Source: JAYWDA01 sp043779185
Lineage (GTDB): Bacteria > Bdellovibrionota > Bdellovibrionia > Bdellovibrionales > Bdellovibrionaceae
Assembly: GCA_043779185.1 (NCBI GenBank)
Contig: JAYWEQ010000156.1
Coordinates: forward strand, 18,170 to 82,169
Length of the DNA stretch: 64,000 bases
Reading direction: 5' to 3'
Within the stretch, counting starts at the first letter, position 1, and the number at the start of each line of letters is the position of its first letter. The translations under genes and the position numbers were made by a program. Under the pieces are notes generated by a model. That model saw only the letters and a program-made list of their open reading frames with translations. It made no database searches and had not been told where the DNA came from. Of this stretch, positions 40,569 to 48,916 are shown in pieces.

Positions 40569-41500
40569 TATTTTAAAACGTACTGCCGATAAAAAGCGAT
40601 TGAACGCTGAAGCCCTTCATCCAAATCGATTTTTGGTTTCCATCCTAAAGAGAAAAGCTTTTCAATATCCAAACGTTTTTCCATCATGCCATCAGGCTTT
40701 GACGTATCAAAAATAAGTGTGCCTTTGAATCCCATCAACGTCGCAATTTTGGCGGCAAGTTCGCCGACCTTGATATCTTGACCTGTGCCGATATTTAACC
40801 AATCTGGCATTTCCTTTTTTTCCATTAAAAAAACACAAGCTGAGGCCATATCATCGACATAAAGAAATTCACGCCGAGGCTGACCTGATCCCCAAACTGA
40901 AAATCTCGAAGCGCCCTCATCAATAGCTTTTTGCATACGAGCGATCAAGCCAGGAATCACATGGGAATTTTCAGGATGGTAATTATCGTGAATGCCATAA
41001 AGATTGGTTGGCATCACCGACACGAATTCTCTTTTATACTGCTTTCTAATATTCTCCGCTGTTTTTAATCCAGCAATTTTTGCGATGGCATAAGGTTCAT
41101 TGGTAGGCTCCAAAGGTCCGGTCAATAAATATTCTTCTTTGATCGGCTGCGGAGAATTTTTTGGATAAATACAAGATGAACCTAAGAACATAAATTTTTT
41201 GACGGGCGTATCCAAGGCCGCTCGAAAGACATGATCTTGAATGGCTAAATTTTCCAAAATAAAATCGGCGCGGTAAGTATTATTAGCGATAATTCCACCG
41301 ACTTTAGCCGCCGCTAAAAAAACATACTCTGGCTGATTTTTTTTAAAATAAGTTAAGGTCGCAGCGCCATCTAAAAGATCTAGCTCGGCGTGTGACGGAG
41401 ATAAAATTTGCAGATAGCCTTTGGCTTCAAGCTCGCGAATTAAAGCCGATCCAACAAGACCTCTAGCTCCTAAAACTAAAATGCGATTGTTCTGTTGCAT
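40568..41500 (-). CDS. fcl: GDP-L-fucose synthase
   Basis: A 310-residue NAD(P)-binding enzyme that converts GDP-4-keto-6-deoxymannose into GDP-L-fucose. It has the Rossmann LVLGARGLVGSAL, AAAKVGGI, MFLGSSCIYPK with the catalytic serine and cysteine, and YAIAK (Y-x-x-x-K). The conserved REFLYVDDMA is present. E. coli Fcl has 321 residues. No GDP-mannose dehydratase (gmd) lies in this window. The product would feed surface polysaccharide, consistent with the O-antigen-ligase-like gene next door. The start is divergent from it. Confidence 0.93.
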   Translation of the reverse strand: MQQNNRILVLGARGLVGSALIRELEAKGYLQILSPSHAELDLLDGAATLTYFKKNQPEYVFLAAAKVGGIIANNTYRADFILENLAIQDHVFRAALDTPVKKFMFLGSSCIYPKNSPQPIKEEYLLTGPLEPTNEPYAIAKIAGLKTAENIRKQYKREFVSVMPTNLYGIHDNYHPENSHVIPGLIARMQKAIDEGASRFSVWGSGQPRREFLYVDDMASACVFLMEKKEMPDWLNIGTGQDIKVGELAAKIATLMGFKGTLIFDTSKPDGMMEKRLDIEKLFSLGWKPKIDLDEGLQRSIAFYRQYVLK

Positions 41501-41524
41501 GACTTGGAATTAACACGCGCAGCC

Positions 41525-42790
41525 ATGCAAGTCGATATTAAAAAGATATATTCAATCTCTATGATTGGGTTCTTTTTTTACTTCTTCTTTATTGCACTGT
41601 TATGTTCGCAGTCATTGATGGATCTGGGTTCCACGCTGATCGTCGCAGCCGTTATTTGGGCTTGGGTGGGAAAAAAGAAGCGTGGTGAAGCTGTTCACTT
41701 TCACAAGGTTGGCCTAGAGCGAATTTTCCCCATTTGGGCAGCGATTATTTTAGTGGGTCTGCTGACAAATGTGAGGCCCGAAACGCCATGGCTTAAAAGT
41801 TTTCTAGAGTTTCGTTGGATCCTAGAATTTTACTTCTATACGGCCGCTTTAATGATTCTTGAACCCGAAGAAAATGATTTTAAAAAACTATTGCCAGTGC
41901 TTTTTTTCGCCTCTGTTTATGCGGTGGCCGCTTATTTTCTAAAATTTCATCCATTTTTGGAATCCTCTTCGCTTCGAGAAGCCAATATGTTCGGCTATCG
42001 CACCGGCGGGCTTTTTATGAACCCGATGCCCTTTGCGCACACTTACGGGCCTTTAGGTCTTTTAATGATGGGTCCCATTCTTTATATGAATCGCAAAAAA
42101 GTTTTAGAAAATAAATTTTGGATTCTTTGCACCATGATGACGTTGCTTGGAGTGGTCTTGTCATTTACCCGAGGGGTGTGGATCGGAATGGCCGCGGGCT
42201 TGCTTGTGATGGGTTTTTTAATCAATTGGAAAAAAGGACTGATGGTCCTTAGTGTTGGAGCGATCAGCGCTGGAGCCTTGATGCTGGCGGTTCCGTCGAT
42301 CCTAGAACGCATTCTTTTCAGCCTGAACCCGACGGCGACTTATGATTCTGAAAGATTAATTATTTGGAAAGCCAACTGGCTGATTTTTACTGAACATCCT
42401 ATTTTTGGTTTGGGATACAGTGAAAACGGCAATCGCTTGCGTGAATATTTTGATCGTATGGGCGTTCCGAAAGGGTTTTTGGAAAGTCATGCCCACAATC
42501 AGTATCTGCATTTTTTAGCCGGCACGGGAATACTTGGCCTCGCTTGTTTCCTTGTTGTGATTGTTTGGTTTTTCAGAATGCATTTTTTAGCTTTCAAAAG
42601 TTTTGATGAGAAGCAGAATCCTTTTTGGAAGGGCTTAGCCCTAGGAGTTCTGGGCGCTGAGATCTGCTTTTTTACCTCAGGCGTGACAGAATCTAATTTC
42701 AGCATTGCTAAAAACCGCTACTTTATGATGACCATCTGGGCCTTGGGTTGTTGGTTGTATTTTAAAGTAAAGGCGCAAAAGCCAGCCTAG
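41525..42790 (+). CDS. O-antigen ligase / Wzy-like membrane protein
   Basis: From ATG 41525 a 421-residue protein with about 12 membrane helices. The Wzy_C core is visible: VLSFTRGVWIGM, then a long periplasmic loop with ERLIIWKANWLIFTEHPIFGLGYSENGNRLREYF and ESHAHNQYLHFLAGTGILGL. WaaL ligases and Wzy polymerases share this pattern, so the choice between lipopolysaccharide attachment and chain polymerisation is open. No ribosome site is seen before this ATG; the longer ATG 41495 overlaps the fcl start. Divergent from fcl. Confidence 0.82.
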   Translation: MQVDIKKIYSISMIGFFFYFFFIALLCSQSLMDLGSTLIVAAVIWAWVGKKKRGEAVHFHKVGLERIFPIWAAIILVGLLTNVRPETPWLKSFLEFRWILEFYFYTAALMILEPEENDFKKLLPVLFFASVYAVAAYFLKFHPFLESSSLREANMFGYRTGGLFMNPMPFAHTYGPLGLLMMGPILYMNRKKVLENKFWILCTMMTLLGVVLSFTRGVWIGMAAGLLVMGFLINWKKGLMVLSVGAISAGALMLAVPSILERILFSLNPTATYDSERLIIWKANWLIFTEHPIFGLGYSENGNRLREYFDRMGVPKGFLESHAHNQYLHFLAGTGILGLACFLVVIVWFFRMHFLAFKSFDEKQNPFWKGLALGVLGAEICFFTSGVTESNFSIAKNRYFMMTIWALGCWLYFKVKAQKPA

Positions 42791-42796
42791 TGTTTT

Positions 42797-43681
42797 CTAA
42801 ATACGCAGTTTGTCGGCTAAAAAATCTAAAACTAAACGAGTCCTCAACGGTAGAATTTTAACCGGTGGATAAACTAAATAATAAGGTTTAGCGTCCCCAG
42901 CCCAGTCTGGAAGAACGGGCACTAATTCATGATTAGCAAGGCAGCCACTCACCAAGTGAACGGGCACATAGCAAATTCCAGCTCCAGCCATGGCTAAATT
43001 TTTTGCCATGGAAAGACTGTTTACGTGTAATTTTGAAGTGACCATGATTTTTTCTTTTTTGCCTTTACTGGCCACGATCCACGGAAATTCACGAAATTCA
43101 GGTGAAAAAACAATGCAATGATGGTCGCAAACTTCTTTGGGTGTTTTGGGTTGTCCATATTTCTTCAAATAAGTAGGGGACGCGAATAAAGCAAAAAAAC
43201 TAAGTCCTAATTTTCGCGCCTTGTAGCTGGAATCTTTTAAATCACCAGCCCGTAAAGCCAAATCAAAACCTTCGCGAAAAAGGTCCACATAGCGATCAGA
43301 AAGATCTAATTGAATTTGAATTTCCGGATATTTCTCGGAAAGCTCAGTCATAATTTCCGGCAGTAAGTGAGTTCCTACTTCAACGGGCGCACTGATCCTA
43401 ACGGTGCCAGAGGCTCGCTGTTGATGAGGCTCTAATTGTTTTTCGGCCTCTTCGATCTCTATTAAAATTCGGGAGCATTCATCGTAAAATTTTTGACCCG
43501 CTTCAGTCAGCCGGATACTTCGAGTTGTGCGAATCAAAAGACTAGCGCCTAGTCGCAATTCCAACTGTGAGACTTTGCGGCTGAGCGTTGACTTCGGTTC
43601 GGCCAGTTCTTTGGCCGCCAAAGTAAAGCCACCGTGTCTGACCACCGCGACGAAAGCGGCTATCTCATTAAGATTATTCAT
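42797..43681 (-). CDS. LysR family transcriptional regulator
   Basis: A 294-residue regulator. The N-terminal winged HTH is clear (AAFVAVVRHGGFTLAAKELAEPKSTLSRKVSQLELRLG, split), and a substrate-binding domain follows (TVRISAPVEVGTHLLPEI, PYYLVYPP). It is divergently oriented to the doxX-pirin genes, the usual arrangement for a LysR regulator of the adjacent unit. Three TTAAGCC copies lie in its leader, and a GGAACA dyad is nearby (see 43686 and 43734). The effector is not known. Confidence 0.9.
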   Translation of the reverse strand: MNNLNEIAAFVAVVRHGGFTLAAKELAEPKSTLSRKVSQLELRLGASLLIRTTRSIRLTEAGQKFYDECSRILIEIEEAEKQLEPHQQRASGTVRISAPVEVGTHLLPEIMTELSEKYPEIQIQLDLSDRYVDLFREGFDLALRAGDLKDSSYKARKLGLSFFALFASPTYLKKYGQPKTPKEVCDHHCIVFSPEFREFPWIVASKGKKEKIMVTSKLHVNSLSMAKNLAMAGAGICYVPVHLVSGCLANHELVPVLPDWAGDAKPYYLVYPPVKILPLRTRLVLDFLADKLRI

Positions 43682-43685
43682 GTTT

Positions 43686-43714
43686 TTAAGCCTTTGTTAA
43701 GCCACTATTAAGCC
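43686..43714. promoter_or_regulatory. three TTAAGCC direct repeats at 11-bp spacing
   Basis: Exact copies at 43686, 43697 and 43708, in phase with one DNA turn, immediately upstream of the lysR start. They could be sites for oligomeric regulator binding. Confidence 0.5.
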
Positions 43715-43733
43715 ACATTGATTGTGCAGAATT

Positions 43734-43758
43734 TGGAACAGTCTATCCTATTGTTCCA
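43734..43758. promoter_or_regulatory. LysR-type dyad TGGAACA-N11-TGTTCCA
   Basis: Exact 7-bp arms (43734-43740 and 43752-43758) with an 11-base spacer, the T-N11-A style of LysR boxes, between the divergent lysR and doxX genes. Confidence 0.55.
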
Positions 43759-43810
43759 GCTTTTCCAAAATAAAAAAATACCGTACAGTATTAGTAACAA
43801 GGAGTTTCAA

Positions 43811-44188
43811 ATGAAACATGCAGGAACCAGCGCGCGAGTCATCTTAGGTCTGATTTTTTTCGTCTTCGGATTGAATGGGTTTTTTAATTTTATTCCCGTT
43901 CCGCCACCACCAGAAGCGGGAATGAAATTTTTAGGAGCGCTGGCTGGAACCGGATATTTTTTCCCGTTTTTAAAGTCAGTTGAAGTTTTGGGCGGCTTAG
44001 CTTTACTGACAAATATGTTTGCGCCGCTGGCTTTAATTGTATTAGCACCGATTATTATTAATATCTTCTTGTACCATTTTTTCTTGGCACCAGAGGGCCT
44101 CGTGCTTCCCGTATTGATGGTTGCGTTGGCGCTTTTCTTAGGCCACAAATTCAGAGCTTACTACAAAGGCATTCTATGCATACGGTAA
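43811..44188 (+). CDS. DoxX family membrane protein
   Basis: A 125-residue protein with four membrane helices (RVILGLIFFVFGLNGFFNF, GALAGTGYFFPFLKSVEVLGGLALL, LIVLAPIIINIFLYHFFLA, LMVALALFLGH). The GLNGFFNF and EVLGGLALL pattern is that of DoxX/DoxD proteins, linked to quinone or thiol redox reactions in the membrane. GGAG precedes ATG 43811. Its end overlaps the pirin gene by 13 bases. Confidence 0.85.
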   Translation: MKHAGTSARVILGLIFFVFGLNGFFNFIPVPPPPEAGMKFLGALAGTGYFFPFLKSVEVLGGLALLTNMFAPLALIVLAPIIINIFLYHFFLAPEGLVLPVLMVALALFLGHKFRAYYKGILCIR

Positions 44189-44871
44189 GAAAATCTAAAG
44201 AAAGAGGTCATGTCAACCATGGATGGTTAGACAGTTATCATACTTTCTCATTTGCTGATTACTATGATCCCCGACACGTGAGTTTCGGGGCTTTACGAGT
44301 GATTAACGAAGATGTCATTGAGGGCGGAACTGGTTTTCCAACTCATGGTCACAGAGATATGGAAATCATCACTTACATTGTTGAAGGCGCTTTAGAACAC
44401 AAGGACTCCATGGGAACTTCGGCCGTCATCAGACCGGGCGAAGTTCAAACGATGAGCGCAGGAACTGGCGTTCGTCATTCAGAGTTCAATCATCTCGAGA
44501 ATCAAAAAACCCATTTGTTGCAAATCTGGATTATGCCTGCGAAAGAAGGCATTGCTCCTGCTTACGGACAAAAAAAGTTTGAATTTGAAAAAGCCAAGGG
44601 AATGACTTTAGTTGTTTCCCAAAAAAGTATGGATGGATCGTTATCGATTAACCAAGATGCCAATATTTATGTGGCCAAATGGCAAATGAATGAAGCCAGC
44701 GAATTTAAAATTAAGCCGGGTCGCCGGGTGTGGATTCAAGTGGTGAAAGGTTCTCTGAAAGTCAGCGGAAAAACTCTTTCCGCTGGTGACGCTGTAGGTG
44801 TGACAGATGAAGAACTTTTGAAAATGCAGGCTGACGAGTCGTCTGAATTTTTGTTTTTTGATCTGCCCTGA
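44176..44871 (+). CDS. pirin family protein (YhhW-like)
   Basis: A 231-residue bicupin with the pirin signature SYHTFSFADYYDPRHVSFGALRVINEDVI, GTGFPTHGHRDMEIITYIVEG, ALEHKDSMG and TGVRHSEFNH. The three His residues and one Glu are metal ligands. E. coli YhhW is a quercetin 2,3-dioxygenase. The gene is coupled to doxX by overlap and is part of a LysR-controlled unit that typically answers oxidative or aromatic-compound stress. Confidence 0.9.
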   Translation: MHTVRKSKERGHVNHGWLDSYHTFSFADYYDPRHVSFGALRVINEDVIEGGTGFPTHGHRDMEIITYIVEGALEHKDSMGTSAVIRPGEVQTMSAGTGVRHSEFNHLENQKTHLLQIWIMPAKEGIAPAYGQKKFEFEKAKGMTLVVSQKSMDGSLSINQDANIYVAKWQMNEASEFKIKPGRRVWIQVVKGSLKVSGKTLSAGDAVGVTDEELLKMQADESSEFLFFDLP

Positions 44872-44898
44872 GGCGACAGTGCCGCCACAAATTAAATA

Positions 44899-46029
44899 TT
44901 ACATTCTTAGCTGTTTGAACAATTCAGGAACACCACAGATGACTATACCATCTTGGATACGATTTGTTTCTTTGGGTGAAACAACAAAACACTGACTTAC
45001 TTGAGGGTAATATTCTTTGAATTTCTTTAAACCAGATAGATCTGTTTTACTGACAATGTTAGCTTTAGCTTCGATAGCGTAGATCTTATTCTTCCAGCGA
45101 ATGATAAAATCAACTTCAACATCATGGCGGGTTCTAAAGTAAAACACTTCCAGCTTTTGATCCAAAGCCTGAGCCGAGTTTTTTAATTGTGAAAAAATTA
45201 AATGCTCAAACAGCGAACCAATCCGATCTTTTGAGACAACGAAATTAACTAATAGACCATTTAAAACCCCTGGATCAAAAAAGTAAAATTTAGGATGTTT
45301 GATCACATCGGCGCCTTCGGCCAGATCAAAAACTTCAACTCTAGACCCAATTAAAGTATCTTCAAGAATTTCAACAAACCTAATTATGCTTGTGCGGGAC
45401 ACTTTTGATTTTGTAGAAATTTTTGAAAAATCTAAAATACGACTTGATGACTCTGCCATGACATTGAGAAAACGAATAAATCCTTGTAGATTTCTAGTAA
45501 GGGCTTCGGCTTGCACTTCTTCTTTCAAATAGGCTTGCGAATAACTTTCTAAAAGTTTTTCAGCGACGTTTTTATTTTTTTCTAAATAAGGTTCTGGTAA
45601 AAAACCGACAGACAGGGCTTTGGAGACATCAATTTCATAGTTAAGTTCTTTAAGGCTAAGTCCGCCCATGCTGTACATAAAAATTCGGCCTGGTAAAAGA
45701 TTAGCCTGACCTCTACGTAATTTACGTGCGCTTGAGCCGGACAAGAAAAAAATAATTTTTGAATCATCTATCAGGCTTTGAATAGTATTTAATAGGCCCG
45801 GAATTCGCTGAACTTCATCGACCAGAACTGTTTTTTTATCTTTGACGAGGGATTCAAACATCTCTAAGTCACTTGATATTTTAATGAATTCAGCTTCGTT
45901 TGAAAGATTAATTATTTTCTCTGGTTTTAAAAGTTTCAGTAAGGTCGATTTTCCAACCTGCCTGGGTCCAACTAATAAAATACTTTTAGGTGATTTGCGC
46001 AATTTTTCTAAAAGTAGTCTTTTTACCAT
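44899..46029 (-). CDS. AAA ATPase with DUF4143 (leaderless candidate)
   Basis: From ATG 46029 the product has 376 residues: an AAA_14 ATPase with Walker A GPRQVGKST (near residue 21) and Walker B KTVLVDEVQRI, then a winged-helix/DUF4143 region ending in a restriction-nuclease-like fold (VEVDFIIRWKNKIYAIEAKA, the D...E-x-K pattern). Proteins of this type are widespread and of unknown role. The start codon lies inside an 11-bp inverted repeat (46027-46061) and is seven bases after a -10 box; there is no ribosome site, so a leaderless transcript with self-repression is likely. A related gene is at 62682-63818. Confidence 0.85.
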   Translation of the reverse strand: MVKRLLLEKLRKSPKSILLVGPRQVGKSTLLKLLKPEKIINLSNEAEFIKISSDLEMFESLVKDKKTVLVDEVQRIPGLLNTIQSLIDDSKIIFFLSGSSARKLRRGQANLLPGRIFMYSMGGLSLKELNYEIDVSKALSVGFLPEPYLEKNKNVAEKLLESYSQAYLKEEVQAEALTRNLQGFIRFLNVMAESSSRILDFSKISTKSKVSRTSIIRFVEILEDTLIGSRVEVFDLAEGADVIKHPKFYFFDPGVLNGLLVNFVVSKDRIGSLFEHLIFSQLKNSAQALDQKLEVFYFRTRHDVEVDFIIRWKNKIYAIEAKANIVSKTDLSGLKKFKEYYPQVSQCFVVSPKETNRIQDGIVICGVPELFKQLRM

Positions 46030-46065
46030 GTGGTCATTTTTACCGTAAATATGACCACATGTCAA
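46027..46065 (-). promoter_or_regulatory. promoter overlapped by a perfect 11-bp inverted repeat
   Basis: On the minus strand -35 TTGACA (46065-46060), 17-base spacer, -10 TAAAAA (46042-46037). The exact dyad CATGTGGTCAT (46027-46037) and ATGACCACATG (46051-46061) covers spacer, -10 and the ATG. Predicted transcription start is at or next to the start codon. Confidence 0.65.
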
Positions 46066-46185
46066 CAGAATGAAAGTTGACGGCAACGAGCAGGATGGGA
46101 ACGTTGGACCTTGCCGGAATTTTAAGTGAATCAATTTGGGGATGAACTTTGAGTCCGTACTACATTATAAAAAATGAATTCAATT

Positions 46186-46830
46186 TTAAACGTATTTAAT
46201 TACATCTTTGTGATCAAAGCGGACCTTGGCGTTATGCTGAAACGAATCTTCCGACGATCGATAGCCACAAGCCACGGCGGCGACAGCGCTCCAGTGAACA
46301 CCATCAAGTTTTAAGATTCGATTATACTCGGCAGGGACCAAGCCTTCCATCGGACAAGTATCGATATCCAAAAGGGCTGCTGATTCCATAATCATTCCCA
46401 TCGCGATATAAGTTTGGCGCTCGGCCCAGTGGGAAATAACTTCAGAGCGAGGACCTTTGATTAAATCACCAACCATGGCTTGTTTGTAACCAGCCATCGA
46501 ATCAAGACTGACACCACGAACAGACGCCACTTTATTTAAATAATTTTGTATATGAGCTTCATCCATTTTTGGTTTGTAAACTAAGACGACAAAATGCGAG
46601 CAATCAGTGACTTGAGTTTGATTCCAAGAAGCGGCTTTTAATTGTTCACGAATTTTAGGATCTTGAACCACCCAAAACTGCCAAGGCTGAAGACCATAAG
46701 AAGAAGGAGCTAGTCGCAATGTTTCTTCTAAAATTTTCCAATCAGATTCTTTAATTTTTTTAGTCGCATCAAATTTTTTAACGGCGTAGCGCCAGTTCAG
46801 CTTTTCTAATAAAGTGGACTGCATCGACAT
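46186..46830 (-). CDS. nitroreductase family NAD(P)H oxidoreductase
   Basis: A 214-residue FMN enzyme of the NfsB/YfkO type: RYAVKKFDATKKI, LRLAPSSYGLQPWQFWVV, AERQTYIAMGMIMESAALLDIDTCPMEG and VHWSAVAAVACGYRSSED. It would reduce nitro compounds, quinones or flavins with NAD(P)H in the cytoplasm. AAGGA lies six bases before ATG 46830. The preceding gene (FN3-like) ends 10 bases upstream; the two are probably cotranscribed. Confidence 0.88.
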   Translation of the reverse strand: MSMQSTLLEKLNWRYAVKKFDATKKIKESDWKILEETLRLAPSSYGLQPWQFWVVQDPKIREQLKAASWNQTQVTDCSHFVVLVYKPKMDEAHIQNYLNKVASVRGVSLDSMAGYKQAMVGDLIKGPRSEVISHWAERQTYIAMGMIMESAALLDIDTCPMEGLVPAEYNRILKLDGVHWSAVAAVACGYRSSEDSFQHNAKVRFDHKDVIKYV

Positions 46831-46839
46831 AGAGTATCC

Positions 46840-47295
46840 TTACTTTGTTTCAAACATTGATTTTGTGAAATCACCATGCGTACTGCCCAGCCATTTTGTT
46901 TGGTTGGTGCCGGCCACGCGCCAGTAGTAATGTTTTCCGGCCTCAAGGCTTTTCACTTCAAACGAAGTTCCCGTGTACAAATATTCGTTGGCCACAAGCC
47001 ATTTGAAATTAGGATCTGTCGCCACCTGCACATGATAATTTTCGGCGTCTTTAGCTTCTTTCCATTTTAAAACTGTCGATCCAGACGCTGTTGACATAAA
47101 TGCAGGCTCAGTTAATTCGACCGCACCGGGAGCTTTGGAATTTTCTAAATCATTGGTCGGCTTCGGAAATACTTTGCCGCTACCATGGCCTGCGGAAAGA
47201 TCGGCGTGTTCACCGTGACCGCCATGGCCAGATTCAGCAACAGCGTAGTTGTTTAAAGAAAAAGCTAAAACGACGACGGACAATAAAACTTTCAT
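46840..47295 (-). CDS. exported His-rich fibronectin-type protein
   Basis: From ATG 47295 (AGGAAG upstream) a 151-residue protein with a signal peptide (KVLLSVVVLAFSLNNYAVA). A histidine/glycine-rich segment (SGHGGHGEHADLSAGHGSG) follows, which may bind metal. The rest is a fibronectin-III-like domain (STVLKWKEAKDAENYHVQVATD, GKHYYWRVAGTN). Periplasmic or surface location is expected. The family is not recognised beyond the FN3 pattern. It is close to rnpB but unrelated to it. Confidence 0.75.
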   Translation of the reverse strand: MKVLLSVVVLAFSLNNYAVAESGHGGHGEHADLSAGHGSGKVFPKPTNDLENSKAPGAVELTEPAFMSTASGSTVLKWKEAKDAENYHVQVATDPNFKWLVANEYLYTGTSFEVKSLEAGKHYYWRVAGTNQTKWLGSTHGDFTKSMFETK

Positions 47296-47383
47296 AACTT
47301 CCTGCCTCAAATGTGAATTAACGGTTGATCACTAAAATCTACAAGAAAAGAAGGCATCTGTTAACCGTTTTGCACGGCGGCCG

Positions 47384-47412
47384 TTGCGGGTTTTGGCAAA
47401 TGGTGTTATAAA
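47384..47412 (+). promoter_or_regulatory. rnpB promoter
   Basis: TTGCGG (47384-47389), 17-base spacer and TATAAA (47407-47412) place the transcription start near 47418-47420, at the first helix of the RNase P RNA. Confidence 0.7.
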
Positions 47413-47417
47413 TCAGG

Positions 47418-47812
47418 CCGTTTTGCAGATGATCGCTGGGACGCAAGTTCCAGAGGAAAGTCCGGACTCCAAATGGCAGCGCAGGGGGTAACGCCCCTCC
47501 ACCGGATTCTTGGGTTAAACCAAGCTTGAGGGTGAGGAACAGTGGAACAGAGAGAATGTCCAGGGCATTGACCGAGGTACCGGGAACGGGAGGGCCTCGC
47601 GAGCTGCTGGAGTGAAAACAGCCAAACTCTGCGTGGAGCAAGATCAAATAGGGGAGCATAAGTCCGCAAGGACCGAAGTTGAGCCACAATAAGCTTCCGG
47701 GTCAGATCGCTAGAGGGTGACAGCAATGTCGCTCCCAGAGAAATGGTCATCACGAATTTTCTTTGATCAAGAAAGTTCGAACAGAATCCGGCTTATCGCA
47801 AAGCTAAAGATC
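47418..47812 (+). ncRNA. rnpB: RNase P RNA (bacterial class A)
   Basis: The catalytic RNA of RNase P, which trims tRNA 5' leaders. The universally conserved GAGGAAAGTCCGGACTCC is at 47453-47470 and the 3' ACAGAA-CCGGCTTAT block is at 47781-47796; the CR regions between (GAGGGTGAGGAACAGTG, CAAATAGGGGAGCATAAGTCCG) are in order. Helix P1 is GTTTTGC (about 47420-47426) with GCAAAGC (47798-47804). About 390 bases, class A size. 3' end is estimated from P1; exact termini are not visible. Any protein frames inside are spurious. Confidence 0.97.
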
Positions 47813-47819
47813 AATCGAC

Positions 47820-47859
47820 CGGGGGTTTCTTTTAACGAGGAAGCCCCCGTTCCTTTTTT
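47820..47859 (+). terminator. Rho-independent terminator of rnpB
   Basis: CGGGGGTTTC (47820-47829) pairs with GAAGCCCCCG (47840-47849), with one wobble, followed by TTCCTTTTTT. Confidence 0.85.
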
Positions 47860-47947
47860 AGGCAGTGCGTGCAGACTTTGTCGTTTCGCAAGTTGACCAC
47901 TGGCAAAAAAATTAGCACCGTTAAGGTCCTCTTGAAAGGACGTCTAA

Positions 47948-48916
47948 ATGGAATATCGTCACCTTGGAAAATCCGGTCTTAAAGTCAGTCAACTTTCTTT
48001 TGGCTCTTGGGTCACCTTTGGAAAACAAATAGAATTGAAAGATGCGACCGACGCCTTATCAGTGGCGCGCGAATACGGTGTGAATTTTTTTGATAATGCC
48101 GAAGTTTACGCCCATGGAAAATCCGAAGAGATTATGGGCCTAGCCTTAAAAAAACTGGATTGGCCGCGCTTATCCTATATGGTTTCGACAAAATTTTTCT
48201 GGGGCATCACTCAAGATATCAACGGCACCAATACTTTAAATCGTAAATATCTGATGCAAGCGATCACTGGAAGTCTGAAACGTCTACAGATGGATTATGT
48301 CGATTTGGTGTACTGTCATCGACCAGACACTCAGACACCGATGGAAGAAACCGTTTGGGCCATGCATGATATGATCGAGCGAGGTTACGCCCTTTACTGG
48401 GGAACTTCAGAGTGGAGTGCGGCGCAAATTAAATCAGCTCATGCGGTGGCAGAAAAATACCATTTGCGAAAACCGATCGTCGAGCAGCCTCAGTACAATC
48501 TTTTTTACCGTCATCGCGTCGAGGAAGAATACAAAGATCTTTATGAAAAAGAAGGTTTGGGTTTAACCATCTGGAGTCCTTTGGCTTCAGGAGTTCTTTC
48601 CGGCAAATACTTGGGAGCAACACCTGAAGGTTCAAGGTTAACGATGAAGTCGATGTCTTGGCTAGCCGATGAATACCAAACTGCTGTAAAAATTAAACAA
48701 GTCGAAAGCTTCGTAAAAATTGCGAAAGATCTTTCTGTCACACCAGCGGCCTTAGCGATTGCGTGGTGTTCAAAAAATCCCCGAGTCAGCACAGTGATCA
48801 CGGGTGCCTCTAGAGTCGAGCAGATTCATGATAATATGAAAGCCCTGGAAGCCATTACAAAATTATCTAGCGATGTGATGACAAAAATTGATCAGCTATT
48901 TCCAGTAAAAGCTTAG
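47948..48916 (+). CDS. aldo/keto reductase (K+ channel beta subunit type)
   Basis: A 322-residue NADPH-dependent reductase: LGKSGLKVSQLSFGSWVTFG, FFDNAEVYAHGKSEEIMG (catalytic Asp-Tyr), STKFFWG (Lys), DLVYCHRPD (His), and WGTSEWSAAQI. The sequence is closest to the voltage-gated potassium-channel beta subunit/YghZ group. It reduces small aldehydes or ketones in the cytoplasm. It starts 88 bases after the rnpB terminator, and its stop overlaps that of the convergent ABC permease gene by four bases. Confidence 0.92.
   Translation: MEYRHLGKSGLKVSQLSFGSWVTFGKQIELKDATDALSVAREYGVNFFDNAEVYAHGKSEEIMGLALKKLDWPRLSYMVSTKFFWGITQDINGTNTLNRKYLMQAITGSLKRLQMDYVDLVYCHRPDTQTPMEETVWAMHDMIERGYALYWGTSEWSAAQIKSAHAVAEKYHLRKPIVEQPQYNLFYRHRVEEEYKDLYEKEGLGLTIWSPLASGVLSGKYLGATPEGSRLTMKSMSWLADEYQTAVKIKQVESFVKIAKDLSVTPAALAIAWCSKNPRVSTVITGASRVEQIHDNMKALEAITKLSSDVMTKIDQLFPVKA

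Noticed and set aside
47339..47753. Minus-strand frames across the RNase P RNA
   Set aside because: They lie within rnpB, whose conserved blocks fully explain the sequence.
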